The notes under the pieces were generated by a model. It had not been told where the DNA came from, searched no databases, and saw only the letters and a list, made by a program, of their open reading frames with translations. A stretch of 64,000 nucleotides of DNA from Nilaparvata lugens (lineage: Eukaryota; Arthropoda; Insecta; Hemiptera; Delphacidae): contig NC_052507.1 of the NCBI RefSeq assembly GCF_014356525.2, forward strand, positions 42,575,295 to 42,639,294, read 5' to 3'. Position numbers and translations under genes: made by a program. Below, piece after piece: positions 1 through 12,853 of the stretch (within the stretch, counting starts at the first letter, position 1; each line of letters opens with the position of its first letter).

Positions 1-139
1 GATATGGAAGTTCTTTGAAACAAGGGGAAGAAACTTATGTGTAACGATTTTTGGTAAGACCTCCGGTTTTTTTGTAATATTTAAAAACCGTAGAATAACC
101 TCAAAAGTGTCTTTGAAGATACAGCAACTCATGTTCCTA

Positions 140-250
140 CTTTTTCGCAATCACTGTTACCAGGGCATGGTGTCCAAGGCGGTTAGAGTGTAGTTAACCA
201 CACCGTGGGACCCAGGTTCAGATCTCGTTCCGACCATATTTTTTTGCAGA
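140..250 (+). repeat. tRNA-related SINE-like segment (candidate)
   Basis: A tRNA-like block with an A-box-like stretch (about 168-182, TGGTGTCCAAGGCGG) and a B-box-like stretch (215-226, GGTTCAGATCTC) separated by a spacing reasonable for a Leu/Ser-type tRNA, ending near GACCA at about 236. The T-arm pairs poorly, so a functional tRNA is unlikely. A T-rich tract follows. A tRNA-derived SINE head or tRNA pseudogene is the best reading; no tail or target duplication was found. Confidence 0.35.
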
Positions 251-1895
251 CGATACTAATTATTGTTTTATCTTATTCTAATAATACATCATTATGACTA
301 TATAGAATAATAATATTGAATCATCTTATTATTATTAAATCGATTTATCAAATTGATTGGATAAATTATTTTTAAAAATCTTTAATATAAAAACGTAAAT
401 AACTATTATTATCTATGTTACAGATAACTCAACTATTTTAGTTGTGGACAATTTTTATAATCATAAAAATGAATCAACCAATAAATCAACAACAATTTTA
501 GTTGTAAGACAATATTTAACATCATAAACATTTCTTTAAACTCCAACTTCTTTTATTCATAACTATCAGTTATTATTTAAGTTATTTTCAACTGAATTTT
601 AAATTTATCAGGTACAATAATTATTATTCTATTGTATGCATTTTTGTGTCGCTCTACAGTGTCAAGTCTTTTGTTCTCTTTTTGGTATGAGATCGGAAAC
701 CGATTTGTGAGCATTAACATTCTGCATAGGCATAACAAGCCATAACATTGAATCCACTTTTCATGAAAAACATCATTAGCAATCTCATGTCATTGTCATC
801 AACAAACACATCTTATTTAGATTCATTTTCCATCTCACCATCGTCTGTGAGACGTTTCATCATCTAAATTGCCTACTGCATATTCCATTTTTCCGTCAGT
901 TGACCGATTTCTTATAATTAATTATTAGAAAAGCTGTAATATATGTTTCTATTGTGAATATGAGGACGATATAAAAGTACCTCCTTGATAAGTCCGGTGT
1001 CCCTGCAAACAGTGTCTCTAGCACTTTCAATGGAGAAAATAATAGATGACATGGCTAAATCTTCACAATAATATACTGTACTTACTGGCCCTTCTCATTA
1101 GTATGAGAGTTGTATTCATGAGCGAGGTCTACTGTTCGCAGAACTACTAGTAATAACCCTGATGAAGGCAGAGTATTCCTTGTTGAATGTGGACTGCAGC
1201 AGCAGCATCCATAGCATTGTCGCTTATCGATTGGCTAGCCGTCTGTGATGGGCTCTGGCTCTCGTTAACTGGAACACTGTTTGTTCTAGCTCCACAATTA
1301 AGATTGTACCCAATAGAATAATAAAGCTGGAGGGATTCTCTGACTGTGCAAGACCATATTCCAGTTCAGTGGCGCATTCTTGTTAGCTACAAAAAATATT
1401 GTGAGTAGAGGGAGGGGATGAGAGATATAAATTCTCCTTTGCGTTGCGGTTGTTTTACGCCAGAAAAAGTGGTGTGGAAACTGGCACAGTTCTTTCAGAT
1501 TATGCGTACATTATGAATGTTTGAATGCAGAAGCTTGCAGAGTTATGTGAGGCCTGGTTGGCCCCAGCCTCTGCCAACTCACTGCCCTTTGCCAACTCGC
1601 GCTGTTAGTCACCGAAAGCGCCAACTGACACTGAAACGCTATCGTGTCTCTAGACTGTTTCTAGACTCTCCCCCCACCATCAACATGGCAAGGGGGTTGA
1701 AGACTGACTGTTTTAAATAAATATTAATTAGACTTTTCGGCCAAGCTCCAAGTAGGCATAATACCAGCTGCGAGCAAAGCGAGAGGGCCGAGATGGAGAT
1801 GGAGATTGCAATAGCAGTAGAATCTCAAACGCTTTGCGATTATCTCTCTTGATGGAATCCTGAATAATGCGCGCGCTCACTCACACCCACTCGAT
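251..1895. other. Unassigned AT-rich DNA
   Basis: No supportable gene. Short open frames here show no recognisable domain, no codon bias and no conserved motif. The stretch from about 1440 to 1860 is somewhat richer in GC than its surroundings but gives no coherent protein. Confidence 0.4.
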
Positions 1896-1930
1896 CACTC
1901 TCTCACTCTCTCTCTCTCTCGTTCTCTCTG
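1896..1930. repeat. CT microsatellite
   Basis: Imperfect (CT)n tract within a longer CT/CA-rich interval (about 1876-1970); the opposite strand is GAGA-rich. Confidence 0.75.
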
Positions 1931-2073
1931 TTACTCACCAACTCTGTCAATCACTCTTTCTCTCGCGTCTTCTTCAGTCATCCTTATGGGACAGCATTAT
2001 TCTCAACTTCTCTCGGTCTGTGAAAAGATAAGACCGTTCACTACTTTTGTTACGATTCGGACTATTTTCGTAA

Positions 2074-2082
2074 TATAAATAG
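2074..2082 (+). promoter_or_regulatory. Candidate TATA box
   Basis: TATAAATAG lies about 140 bp downstream of a CT/GAGA-rich tract. This arrangement resembles a core promoter of an insect gene or of an LTR. No convincing downstream coding exon could be identified, so the call rests only on the motif and its GAGA-rich upstream neighbour. Confidence 0.22.
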
Positions 2083-4659
2083 GAGCGAGAGCTTTGAATT
2101 GCGCCACCAAAATCTTTTGTAGTTTACTCTTTTTCCATTCGCGTTATTCTGATCTGAACTTCTGACGTGCCACTAACTCGAGTGTTGAGTAGAATTATAT
2201 GAGATTGTATAATTCCTATGAGAATACTTAATCGTAGTGAGAAGTACTGACCAGGATTGCTTTTGAAATCTCTTGAATCAAATCAAATTAACAATCTCGA
2301 ACGAGTAGAGCCTCTCATACACTTTTTTCTTGCGCCTTTGCGAAGTAAAATAGTTGATTTAAAAATATTTCTAGCTCCGCAACGTTGTCAGACCGTTTTT
2401 AACAGTGTAGATATAAAAATAAAACGAAAATCTAGTCTCAATCACTTGAATTTATTATTGACGATTACAATATAATTGATTATATTAAACAAGAATTAAC
2501 AGTTAATATTACATCAGATATACCGGTATCAGCTATCTTCTATAGAAGGCAGAGGGAGACAGAGAATCGGCAACGCTGTTTTTCTATCTTCCTCCACTGC
2601 CATTATAATGTGTATCTCACTATAGTATACAATAAAGAGCAGCATTATGCCGTATAACGAGTCTGTAGAGAGAGCGAATTGAACTCAGGAGTAGTTACAA
2701 TAGGTCAACATCCGACTCTGCAGGTAGCCTATACAGCGCCGTGTTTTCGTATAGTATACTAGGAGTGGTTCTCCTACGAATTAGTATTCCGAACAGATTG
2801 AGTATGCCAACAATGCTAGGATTTATGAGTAGTTTGTTCAGGAAACATTTGACAGGACAGATAACACAAGACAGAATTGTGATTCAGATAAAGAGACAAT
2901 CAACTAAGAAATTACAGGCTCATCACAGTGTTATTCTTACTTTGAGTGAGCCTAGCAATCAAGCGCTCCACATTGTACAAGCCCTGAAGATAATTATTAT
3001 GAGTGTAGTTCCATCCGTGTATTGCAATTTTCTTCGTTACAATTTCGTCGTTATTATTACAGTGCACGAAGATAGAAATCACAGTGCCCGAGATTGTAAG
3101 TGGAATATCAAATAAGTTTTCCAATCCAATCTCAGCCAGTACTACGCTGCTATTACTGAAACGAAACAGCACAAGTCATTCTCGTTTACTCACTATTGTC
3201 ATTTAGCGAATAACTTCATCAGAAGGATGTTCGCTTGTACCGCCTCCACCCCCTAAAACCATCCCCATGTTGGACCCTCGTGTACAATCTCTGTTAATTA
3301 AAACATCCCTTTCCTCATTTGAATGCGAATATTTGCATGCCTCGCTTCTTCGCCACCCCCTACCCATCCTTGCCACCACGACAACCCCGAATTTCAACCC
3401 CTGTCATTGTTGAAACATCCACCAACCCCGCTCTCACTCACTACATCTTTGGCATACCAGTCCTACTTGGAAATGTCTTCCGATGTTACATTTTTCCGTG
3501 CAGAACCCGCCTTTATAAAATGGTCTATGTATGTCGACAAAAGCAACGTAGCAAATAGAAATATCGGAGATTTTTTCCAAGGATTATTTGAGTCCACAAT
3601 TTGGCGAAGGATGGGAGAACATACTTGGACTTTCTGAAATGAAAGAGAATAATGTTGACATTCGAGTGATGAAATTGTATAAAAGGAAAGGAACTGGAGA
3701 ATGAATTCAATGAAGATAATGTGACGTTGCCTACTTTGGAAACAAATAGTTTTTCATGGTTATCAGAACGTCAATGAATCAAAGCCGTCTGTACATGATA
3801 TTTTTATCAAATTGAAGACTGTAAGACTGAAAGTTTATTGCCAAATTTCGTGCTTGTATTCTACCAATAGCCTATGAGACGTTATTCTGATTTCTTGCAA
3901 TTCAGTTGAGACGATATTTTATCCTCATATGACCATTTGAATAGGCTAAAAACTTCACGTTTCTTTCTACTTCAAAAATATTCTCAATTTATCAGATTCC
4001 GATAGAATTCATTATTCAAATAACGGCTTTGATTTAATTGAAAACAATATTTTACTACTATTGAATTGTTATTTGTGAAAAATAACTTGTACACACTGCA
4101 AAATAGTGTTCTTCAGAAGTATATCTCATGAAAACTGAACCCTACGTGTATTACTTCAATCTTCGATTATGTGATTCGTTGAATTCAAGGAAATTCCACG
4201 AACAACACAATATGATTGGAAAGTAATTGAAACCAATACGCATAATTATCCTACATGATATTCTATATATTATACAAAAGGCTCAGTCTATTGAAATCTT
4301 CAGTTGAATTCAATTTATTATTCATTCAAATAGTTTTAACTCAATTACTAGAGAAAAAAATCATTCTCCTAGGATGGACTGCAACATTTTCTTGAATTAG
4401 AAAAATTATTGATAAATATTTCAATTCTGTATAGTTTTAATGTAAGAGACGTGTTTCCCTACGAAATCATCTCCAATACAAAGAACGGTTGATGAACTGT
4501 AGTAGTACGCATTAAATAATATTTCAGAATAGCAAATAATTGCAGTACTTGCTGAAGTCATCGGTTTTGTTTCTTTTTTTTTATCGAGATCAGTTCTACT
4601 CGAATACATTACGATCTTGAGATCACAAAATTGTAGATCGTGCTTTATAATGGATAACG
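2083..4659. other. Unassigned DNA
   Basis: No supportable gene. Several open frames of 60-125 codons exist on both strands (for example 2741-3115 plus strand), but none has recognisable domains and they overlap each other on opposite strands, as expected for chance frames. An unrecognised LTR or a host 5' exon near 2080-2480 cannot be excluded. Confidence 0.35.
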
Positions 4660-4848
4660 AGATTCGCAATTCATCGTAGCCAATAACTTCGAATGAAGAT
4701 GCGGGAACGGAATCATCTCAATAATCTATTGTAAAATCCAGAGTGGATTACTGACTTTGGATTCTGCAATGGATTAGGCCTACTGAGATTATTCCGTACA
4801 TTCCACATCTTCATTTAAAGTTATTGGCTATGATAAATTGCGAATTAC
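4660..4848. mobile_element. Palindromic MITE-like element
   Basis: The left arm (about 4662-4720) is repeated in inverted orientation at about 4787-4846. Shared blocks include ATTCGCAATT, AGCCAATAACTT and AATGAAGATG. The total of about 190 bp, long imperfect inverted repeats and lack of coding capacity fit a miniature inverted-repeat element. I could not fix a target duplication, so the superfamily is unknown. Confidence 0.55.
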
Positions 4849-6961
4849 TACGTTTCTATTACATGACCCTACTAGATTAGAGCAAGATTATTGTATCTCA
4901 ATTAACCATGATATGTATTATTTAAACAGTCAGAGACTCGCGAAACATACAATCTCCCTTGGAGAACTGAAGAAGACGGATCGAGGCTAACAATGTTTAC
5001 TTTGATAATAAGCTGAAGAGCTCGATAGCCAACCATTCATTCATTCTCTGGACACTGAAGTAGGGAGTGATTCGCCACGATTTTCTTATTCGTCTGCTTA
5101 ATGAGGCCGTGCTGTGGTGCAGCATACTCTGGTGAGCGTATTCGAAGTTATCTCGAGCGAATTACGCGGTCGATTGGGCAGCTATGAAAACGCAGGAGCG
5201 GCGATCTTGAAGCTATGGGGTGGAATGTGTGTGCGCGTGTGTGAGAGAGTGCTGATGAGGAAAATCAGAAGGCAACTGACCTCACCACTCGCCAGGGCGC
5301 GCCTGTTTCATCCGAGCCGTTGATGCGTAAAAAGCGCGATTTCTGGCGTACTCAAGATATTATTCGCTCATCCCTCAACGGTCTCTCGATTCTCGACTTG
5401 GGATGAGAAGATCGCCTTTGAGTGCGCCTGGTCAGCTGTTAACAGATCAACGAGCACAACTTGCTCCTTGCTTTCAAAGCAACGCACACAAAACTCAACT
5501 GAAATGCAAATTAGCGCTAGGATGACAAACACAGCTCATCGTTTGATAGAAAAAGATAATCATAAAAGAGTCACTGACCGGAGTTAACATCTTATTCACT
5601 AACGTTCAGCTTTAATAATAGTAAACGTTTACCTAACTTATTTTGATGCTGAGCCATCTAGGATGAATGAACAAAATAATTGAATTCAGGCACTTGATTC
5701 TCAGATTGATGGATGAATAAATTAATGAAATGATTCCCAATTGAGAAGTTTCAAAAGCCAGAATATTTCTTAATCAATTTGAAACGCTATCAGTTTTATT
5801 TGAAAGGCAAATCCATTAAGTTTATGAGAACGCAGTTTTATAATATACATATTGAAATTTGAGAAGTGTTATTTCAATTATGACAAATATTTGTATTACA
5901 AAGTACAACACTCATATTTGAGATGAGTGAATCGCGTGATAATTTATGACCAAGAGTGATCATGTTAGAATAATCAATTTTTAATGGAATCAATGTGCGG
6001 TCATAATGCGAGTACAAATATGCCTGGAATATGATGAGTGTTATTTTTATCGGTGAGTAACATGAGATTATTCCAGAATGTGATTCAAAATCTGATTTTT
6101 GATAGTATTGATGGCTGAATAAAATAAAGTTGAGTATCACAGCTTTCCCATGAAATACAATCTGATCTTCCTTTCATTTCAGTTACGGATTAACTGAGAT
6201 CATTGACGTCATTTTTTAAGGGATCAAGTTCCTAGCCCAATCAGCATGAGGCAGCATTGTAACGCAAGGAAATTGATTGAACGTTCTTCATTTAACAAGG
6301 GTGAGCTAGTAAAGCTATTGTCTAGATTTAGAAATGAGTGACATTGAGTTTCAACTATCTCCAGTTCTGTTTCTAGTTACACAGTTGCCACGTGGTTTTG
6401 AGCAGTTCACATGACAAGGTCATCTTTGAGTATGTCATTTCCGCTCTTTGAGTTTCAGCTCTTTAATTGGAACGGCAACAGTTGGTGCTGAACACGTGGC
6501 TGCTGAACTGAGAATTGTCACGACTCAAATAAATTGATCTATCTCGCAAGTATTCCAAAATTGAAATTATTCTACAGACTAAGAAAAATATTTGATGTGA
6601 AATGCTTTATTGGAATATAGTAGTAGACTCTTAATACAGTAAACTCGATATCATCTTCATCATGGATTATTTTTATTAAATTGTTACACAATTATTGTAA
6701 TATTGGTCTGATGGAATATTCAGAGAAAATATCTATGATTGATTATATTTTTTTACAATGATCAATATCCAAAACATTTCATACTCATTGAAAATATCTA
6801 CATGATTAGAAAAATGTCGAAAGCCCATCCAGCATACCATGTTTCTTCGAAACATTTGAATCTAAAATAATTATAATTGACAAGAATCAAGGGTCCTGTG
6901 CAATAGAATTTAGAATAGAAGAACCAAGCAGCAACTCTCTGGAAATGATTACCCTAATTGC
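4849..6961. other. Unassigned DNA including a GC-richer island
   Basis: No supportable gene. The interval 5040-5460 is noticeably richer in GC and CpG than the surroundings and could contain host regulatory or exonic sequence, but its open frame (5114-5323) is unrecognisable. The rest is AT-rich without visible repeats. Confidence 0.35.
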
Positions 6962-6969
6962 CTCTAACA
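6962..6969 (+). repeat. hAT target-site duplication, left copy
   Basis: CTCTAACA, identical to 7955-7962. Confidence 0.8.
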
Positions 6970-7954
6970 AAGTGGTCGCCAAACAGTCGATCGCGAGCTA
7001 CCGGTAGCTCGTGTGGTAGTTTTTGGTAGCTCACGAAATGCTTAAGTTTTCAACCATGCATTGAGAAACATGGCTACAAAATTTTGCATTTCTCACAGAT
7101 ATAACTGAGAAGTTGAATGATTTAAATTTGCAGCTTCAAGGGAAAGATACGGACATTGGTGGAATGATTTGAACTGTAAAATCGTTTTCCAAGGAGCTTG
7201 AGATGTGGGAAAAGAATGTCGTCCAGTTTGAATATGAACACTTTTCCAGTCTGAAGAAAATCAATAACGAGAAAAATCCTTCACAGCAACTCAGCAATAA
7301 CCAAGAATACGTTACAATTCAGACTTGAGACAACAGTTTCGATCAGCGATTTCAAGATTTTAAAAGCATATCGAATATGGTACAATTCGTCAACTCTCCT
7401 TTTGTAGAGATCGATGCAGAAGATTTTGCAGCTTGTGTTGTAAAACATTTTGGTGGAGATCAGGCTTCAGTTGAAATGGAATTTGTGGATTTTTAAAATG
7501 ATCTTGTCTCTCAGATCACTTTCTACAACTGGAAATATTTGGCCTCAAGTCCCCAAAGAAAAATATCCAATTATTATTCAAGTTGCATTGAGGTTGAAAG
7601 CTATGCTCAGCTCTACCTACTTGTGTAAATCATCTTCTTCAAGTATGAAATTCATGGAAAATCTATATAGGAACATTTTTTGGACAACTGCATCAGAATG
7701 GCGGCTACAACGTACACTTCAAACATCAAGAAAATACTTGATGGCCAAAAAGATTTCCACTTCTGTCATTGAAATTAATGCACATTTCAACTTTTGTTAT
7801 ACTTTTTGCTATGAGATAAGTAGATTTCAACAATAGAAATGTACCTTTATATGCAATGAAAGATACTTTCTTCAGTCTAGTATTCCTTGGTAGCTCACTA
7901 GAAGATTTATAAATGCTATTATAGCTCACAGGCTCATAAGTTTGGCGACCACTG
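6970..7954 (+). mobile_element. hAT element relic with broken transposase
   Basis: The ends form a 14-bp perfect inverted repeat, AGTGGTCGCCAAAC, preceded by A on the left and C (CAGTGGT, the hAT style) on the right. The element is flanked by an exact 8-bp duplication, CTCTAACA, at 6962-6969 and 7955-7962, as expected for hAT. The plus strand between about 7100 and 7760 encodes pieces resembling the ZBED5/EPM2AIP1/GTF2IRD2-like hAT transposase lineage. These include an LNLQLQGKD-like motif near 7125, a segment with FQDFKSISNM near 7350, and a region ending near ASSPQRKISNYY at about 7550. Stops occur at several points, for example in the codon after the VEMEFVDF motif near 7495. At 985 bp it is far shorter than a full element, so it is internally deleted and dead. 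Family assignment rests on recognition by eye. Confidence 0.8.
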
Positions 7955-7962
7955 CTCTAACA
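7955..7962 (+). repeat. hAT target-site duplication, right copy
   Basis: CTCTAACA, identical to 6962-6969. Confidence 0.8.
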
Positions 7963-10900
7963 TAACTTACAGCTGTAGACCATCCCCATAAGATTGTTGA
8001 AAAGCGAACTTGTATCTATTGGAAGTTATATTCCATCGTGCTAGAGTGGCATCCATGATCATTGGATGGGATGGCATCACAATAATACCTCATTAGCAGT
8101 TTCGCAGAACGTATCCTGTCAAAGTTGATGCAGGTGAAGTGGAGAAGGAAGACTTGGCCTAGTATCTGAATCAGCTCAAAACTTGTTCGATTTGCATACG
8201 ACAGCAAATGTATTCCCTCTGATTTTGGTGCAGGCTTCCTCTCTCACCTCTCTAGACTTCTATCGGTGTGTTGGTGTGGGTGTGCGAGTGTGTTTCAGCC
8301 ACATTTCTCTCCCTCGACTCATTAGGAATTCGAAACCACTCACGTCGCTTTTCAAACATTCAGCGAAGGTTGCCTTGGCAATCCTCTCTCCCGTCCAGCT
8401 AACAAAGAACTCGGATGCTGTCGACTTTGAATTTCAATCGATAATCAAATAATAACGTTACTGATGATCCCACGTGATCCCTTCCTTACGTGGAAAGCGC
8501 ACAGGAAAACAAACTGCGAATCGTGATCTGAACTTGAAACGGTGGTTGGGGTTGACGAGGTTCCAGATACGTACAGTGTACAGCGCTCGAAATTTGAGGC
8601 GAGAAAGAAAGATAGTGAATGGATAATAAAGAGAAGAAGGGTGACGAAATGTTTGCGTTGGGAAGAGTGGCTTTTCAATGAGAAGATCAAGTACCTACTC
8701 TCAAAGCCTTCAGAAATTTCCTCCGCATTTTGAACAACTTGAGTGGTATGGGTAGAACAAAAATAATTTTTTCCTACAGATACCTTGATAGGTGACCATT
8801 CCTGCACTGATTACAGAACGCAAAGAATCACTTTTCCGCTCTAGTGCGCAAAGTATTACTTTGCGTACTCCAGATTTGCAGCATGACAACGCAAAATAGT
8901 TAGTAGGTTATATGGAGCACCAGTGCAGGAAAATCAAAATTAGGTTGGTAACAATGTCTGTGGTTAGATAAGAATCATCAAAGACTGTATGTCTACATAT
9001 TTCTCATAAAATCCCAATCTAGAAATCCAAAACAATAATAATGTTTATCTAAATCATAATTAAATAATAACTTCTCATCATTTAATGATAAATAATGTTT
9101 CTTTTCTACTGACAGTAATAATAATTAATTCAACTCCAAGCAATGAGAAATGTAACAAGCACACATTATGAAATTCGAATTTTGAGGTTAAATAATTACC
9201 GTTCGAAATCCATGTAAATGAGATTAATAAAATAACATTAGAATATAATACAATGAAATATTTTCTGTTGTCTATGTTATTTTATAAATATTTTTTAGTT
9301 TACTTATAGTATTTTTCGGTAATTTGAGTCAACCATAAGTCTAAATATAAATATCTGGATCCTGTTTTTAGCTGAATGAAACGAAGTTAGGTACAATCTT
9401 TCCACTAGGTCGCGCGCTTGTCGGTTCAGCCATTTTGCAGCTATCCCAATCAGCTATGAACATTGTTGTTGACTGTGTATTTTGATTGTGAATTTGTTCA
9501 ATCTGTATTCTTTTCTGATTTTTGTATAATTATAAAAATGAGAACTTTTGCTGAGAATTTTCAACTTCAATAACAATTATCCATGTAATTTTGACAAACT
9601 AAATATTTAAAATTAGAAATTGAAATTGTTTGAATTGTTAATTGATGAATCAATAATAAATAAATTTATCATATTCTTATTATTTGGGATAATATAATTC
9701 ATAAAAATATTAAATATTGAAATAGAAATTAATGATAGAATAATTAATAAACCAATTTAATAAATGATAGAAAAATAAATTGATATTATTATAAATACTA
9801 ATACTGAATATAAAATATTGAAATATATTCAATTTTACATTTTGAATTTTATCTATAATTCATTATTCAAAATTATATTCCTTTTTATTTAGAAATTGAT
9901 TGGTTGATAAATTATTTAGAAATTGGAAATTATCTACATTTGCAAATTAATTGGTTTATCTCAATTATTTATTGATATAAATTTCCAATTGAATTACCAA
10001 TCACTATAATCAAACTATTATCATTTCATTTTAAATAAAGTAAGGTTTTATTAATAATAAAATTACACAGAAAAACATTTGATGGATTTCAGGGAATTTT
10101 ACTCCGGTTACATCCTAATAGGTTCTCCGAAACGATGTTGTAATCTCTTAAGGAGTAGTTGAGTTTTGAAAGTTCAATTAAACAGATACACGTCGAGTTC
10201 TTGCCGTCACCACTGACGCCACCACCACCGCACAAAAAACCGACGTCTAATGGCTGGAGCGAATAAAATCCTAAAGGGGTTTAAATTATTCCGAAAGTTC
10301 AGTTCGAGAGCATTAGATTGTCAGACGTAAATAGATAAGTTGTGGAGTGATAAATAAAGAACTGTCACCCAACTGTTATTTGTAGAAGTTGAACTTTGAA
10401 AGTTTAAACAGTCACGAGAGCGGAATTTTACTCAAGTTCAGGGAGTTAGAATGAATTGTTACAAGACCGACCAAACTCCTGCTAAACTGTGAAAAGTGTG
10501 AATAAGTTCTCAGAATCTTTGGTTTCAACTTGTAATTCACTTGAGGCTCAAAGTGTCACTTCCGAAAATTGAGAAATGTAACCAGTCTATTCCTCACTAG
10601 AGAATGAGTAGGAGAACATATTTATGATCAGTTTATGGATATGTTGAATATTGCTTTTTAGTATCACCGAAGCCGAAATCAAATCACCATAGGCCTACAT
10701 AATCATTTTTCAATAATATCGATCATTTCAGTGATTTGGAATCTTTATAATAGATTAGTTTCAAATTTGAATAAAACAGTTTCTAAAAAATTGAGAATCT
10801 TCGATCTTGTATCAATGTGATATTTGTCAATAGCTTCCCAACTTGAATATTGATCACGGATGAAGCTAATCCGTAATTTTTAGATGCTTATGGAAAATAT

Positions 10901-11021
10901 TGATGAATTTCTCCTTCCAATAATCAACTATTATTCCTTCACTTGGTCTATCCACATACCAGCATACAATGCTTGTAGTTTATAGACATTCATAAATCAA
11001 AAAATCATTAAAACAAAATTT
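7963..11021. other. Unassigned DNA, very AT-rich from 9000 to 10050
   Basis: No supportable gene. The interval 8180-8810 has overlapping open frames on both strands (8183-8452, 8542-8733 plus; 8445-8807 minus) without recognisable domains. The interval 9000-10050 is extremely AT-rich with many short ATTAAT/AATAAT motifs. The interval 10060-10420 is more mixed and unrecognised. Confidence 0.4.
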
Positions 11022-11288
11022 CAGTCATCGTTTAGACGTCGTAGCGGTAGCATGTCGAGAGCATTGTAGTGTTAATAGAATAGTTTAGTATAGTGGTAGT
11101 AAAAATAGTTATATTTCGATAGTTCCGTATCTGCGCCTTAGTGGAATTAGGCCTACGCGAAATTGTCGAAAAGTGCGAAATCGCAGTACGTGAGTGCGCG
11201 TTCGAGCGTCCCGGTTAGGCCGGTTGGTCTATGTTCGCGACAAAATCGTTTTGCTGAATAATGAATAAACATTTTAAATTCAACATAA

Positions 11289-12853
11289 ATGTCGTTCGTC
11301 AGACCGTCGAAATTTTTGATTCCCGAGTTTGAAGAAGAGGCAACAGAAGAAGAAGAAGAAGAAGAAGTCAAAGCGAATGAAGAAAAAATGGAAACCGGTA
11401 GTGTAAACGCAGGTATCCCTACAAAGGAGTCAACGCCGGAAAAGGTCATCGACCCAAATAATTTAAGAACAGCGACCGAACAAATATTGTATAATAGTTG
11501 GAAGGAAGCTGGGAATAAATGTGTAATGATGCAAATCAAGAATGAAGAGCTTGAAACGAAGCTAGAGCAACTGATTAAAAGAATCTCTCTTCTTGAGAAA
11601 AATAGAGAGAGTAAGAACCAGCCTCAGTCATTTACTGTAGGAGGAAATTTGAAAACTGATAAACTAACTGCCGAAAAGGAAGAGAACAAGAAGCTACATT
11701 TATCTACGGATGAAGAAGAGTTAGCAAAGGAGACTGAATGGATTCGAATGAAATCAAGAAATTAAAAAAAAAGGAAGATGGATACCTCGCTTTCGCCCCC
11801 CCCAGCCATCAACAAGCAGTGCAGCAAATGACATCCAGCACACTGACTAGTGCCCCCGCCTCCTATCATTGTGAACGATATAAAAAATTTCAATACGTTT
11901 TTGAAAACTTTGAACAGTGTCTCTCCAGATGACAAGTTCAGAATAAAACTAGTCAGTGATGAAACATTCTAAATCAACGTTCTAGATGTGTAGATACTTA
12001 TAGAAACGTGACGAAAAAATTGGTTGATACTGGCTTTATGTGGCATTCATACGAAAATAAACAGTCTCGACCCATCAGAGTGATGGTAAAAAAACTAGAT
12101 CAATCATGTAATCCAGATACCATACTTGATGATTTGAAGAATCAAGGCTATAAAGTCCTGGAAGTGGTAAATAAACTCAAATGGAAGACTAAGGAACCAT
12201 TGGACATGTTCCTGGTATCGTTTAGCTGCGAGGAAGATATCAAAAAAATATTTGAATTGAAAACAGTTCTTGGATGTAAGGTTGAAATTGAAAATATAAG
12301 GAAGACAAAGCTGATAGCCCAATGCAAGCGTTGTCAGGCTTACGGTCACACCCAACGTTAATGTAACATGGAACCAAGATGCGTGAAATGTGGATCAAAG
12401 CATCTAAGTAGGGACTGCCAAAAATCCAATGATGTCCTACCAAAATGTGTCCATTGCAGAGAAGCTCACCCTGCAAGTTACAGAGGGTGTACTGTAGCTA
12501 TTGGACTGCAGAAAATCAGACATGCGGCTCAAAAAAGGAAGACAAACACTCCCAAGATCACGAGCTCAATCAGTCAAAATCCAACTACAAAGCTTGGAGA
12601 TAAAAATACTAAGCAGGTAGAAATTCGTGTGCCTACTCTGAGTAAAAGAACATTTGCACAGACTGTTGTAGGAAACAAAGGCTCTAATTCGATTACCTGT
12701 CAGTTCGATAATATGGAGGGATATATTAAGCAGGTGCTGAAGCTCTTTTTACATAAGTTAGACAAGCAAGAAAAAAGTATCTTCTATCTTCAAAGCCGTT
12801 TTGAGAAGTTGAATGAAATTGTTTTTCTGAATTGTAATGCTGAATACAATTAG
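11289..12853 (+). pseudogene. Jockey LINE ORF1 (gag-like), broken
   Basis: This would encode the nucleic-acid-binding ORF1 protein that packages LINE RNA. The start at 11289 opens a 158-codon frame with an acidic tract (EEATEEEEEEE) and a predicted coiled coil around EELETKLEQLIKRISLLEK. The frame slips near the A-run at about 11765-11773. A second frame carries the rest, with stops near 11930 and in the gap 11933-12007, then a PRE_C2HC-like domain (about 12070-12300). The zinc knuckles follow: CKRCQAYGHTQ, then CVKCGSKHLSRDC and CVHCREAHPASYRGC. A stop at 12359-12361 falls inside the first knuckle. The third knuckle has an altered spacing typical of Jockey gag proteins. The reading ends at 12853, overlapping ORF2 by 17 bases. 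The gene is dead but easily recognised. Confidence 0.82.

Noticed and set aside
140..250. Functional tRNA gene
   Set aside because: The T-stem pairs poorly and the acceptor stem cannot be formed convincingly.
2741..3172. Opposing open frames of 124 and 86 codons as host exons
   Set aside because: They overlap on opposite strands, have no recognisable domain or splice context, and match what chance gives in this composition.
8445..8807. 120-codon minus-strand frame as a gene
   Set aside because: A plus-strand frame overlaps it, and neither shows a known motif.
11153..11539. Minus-strand 128-codon frame with Ser-rich run
   Set aside because: It is the shadow of the acidic (GAA-rich) tract in LINE ORF1 on the plus strand.
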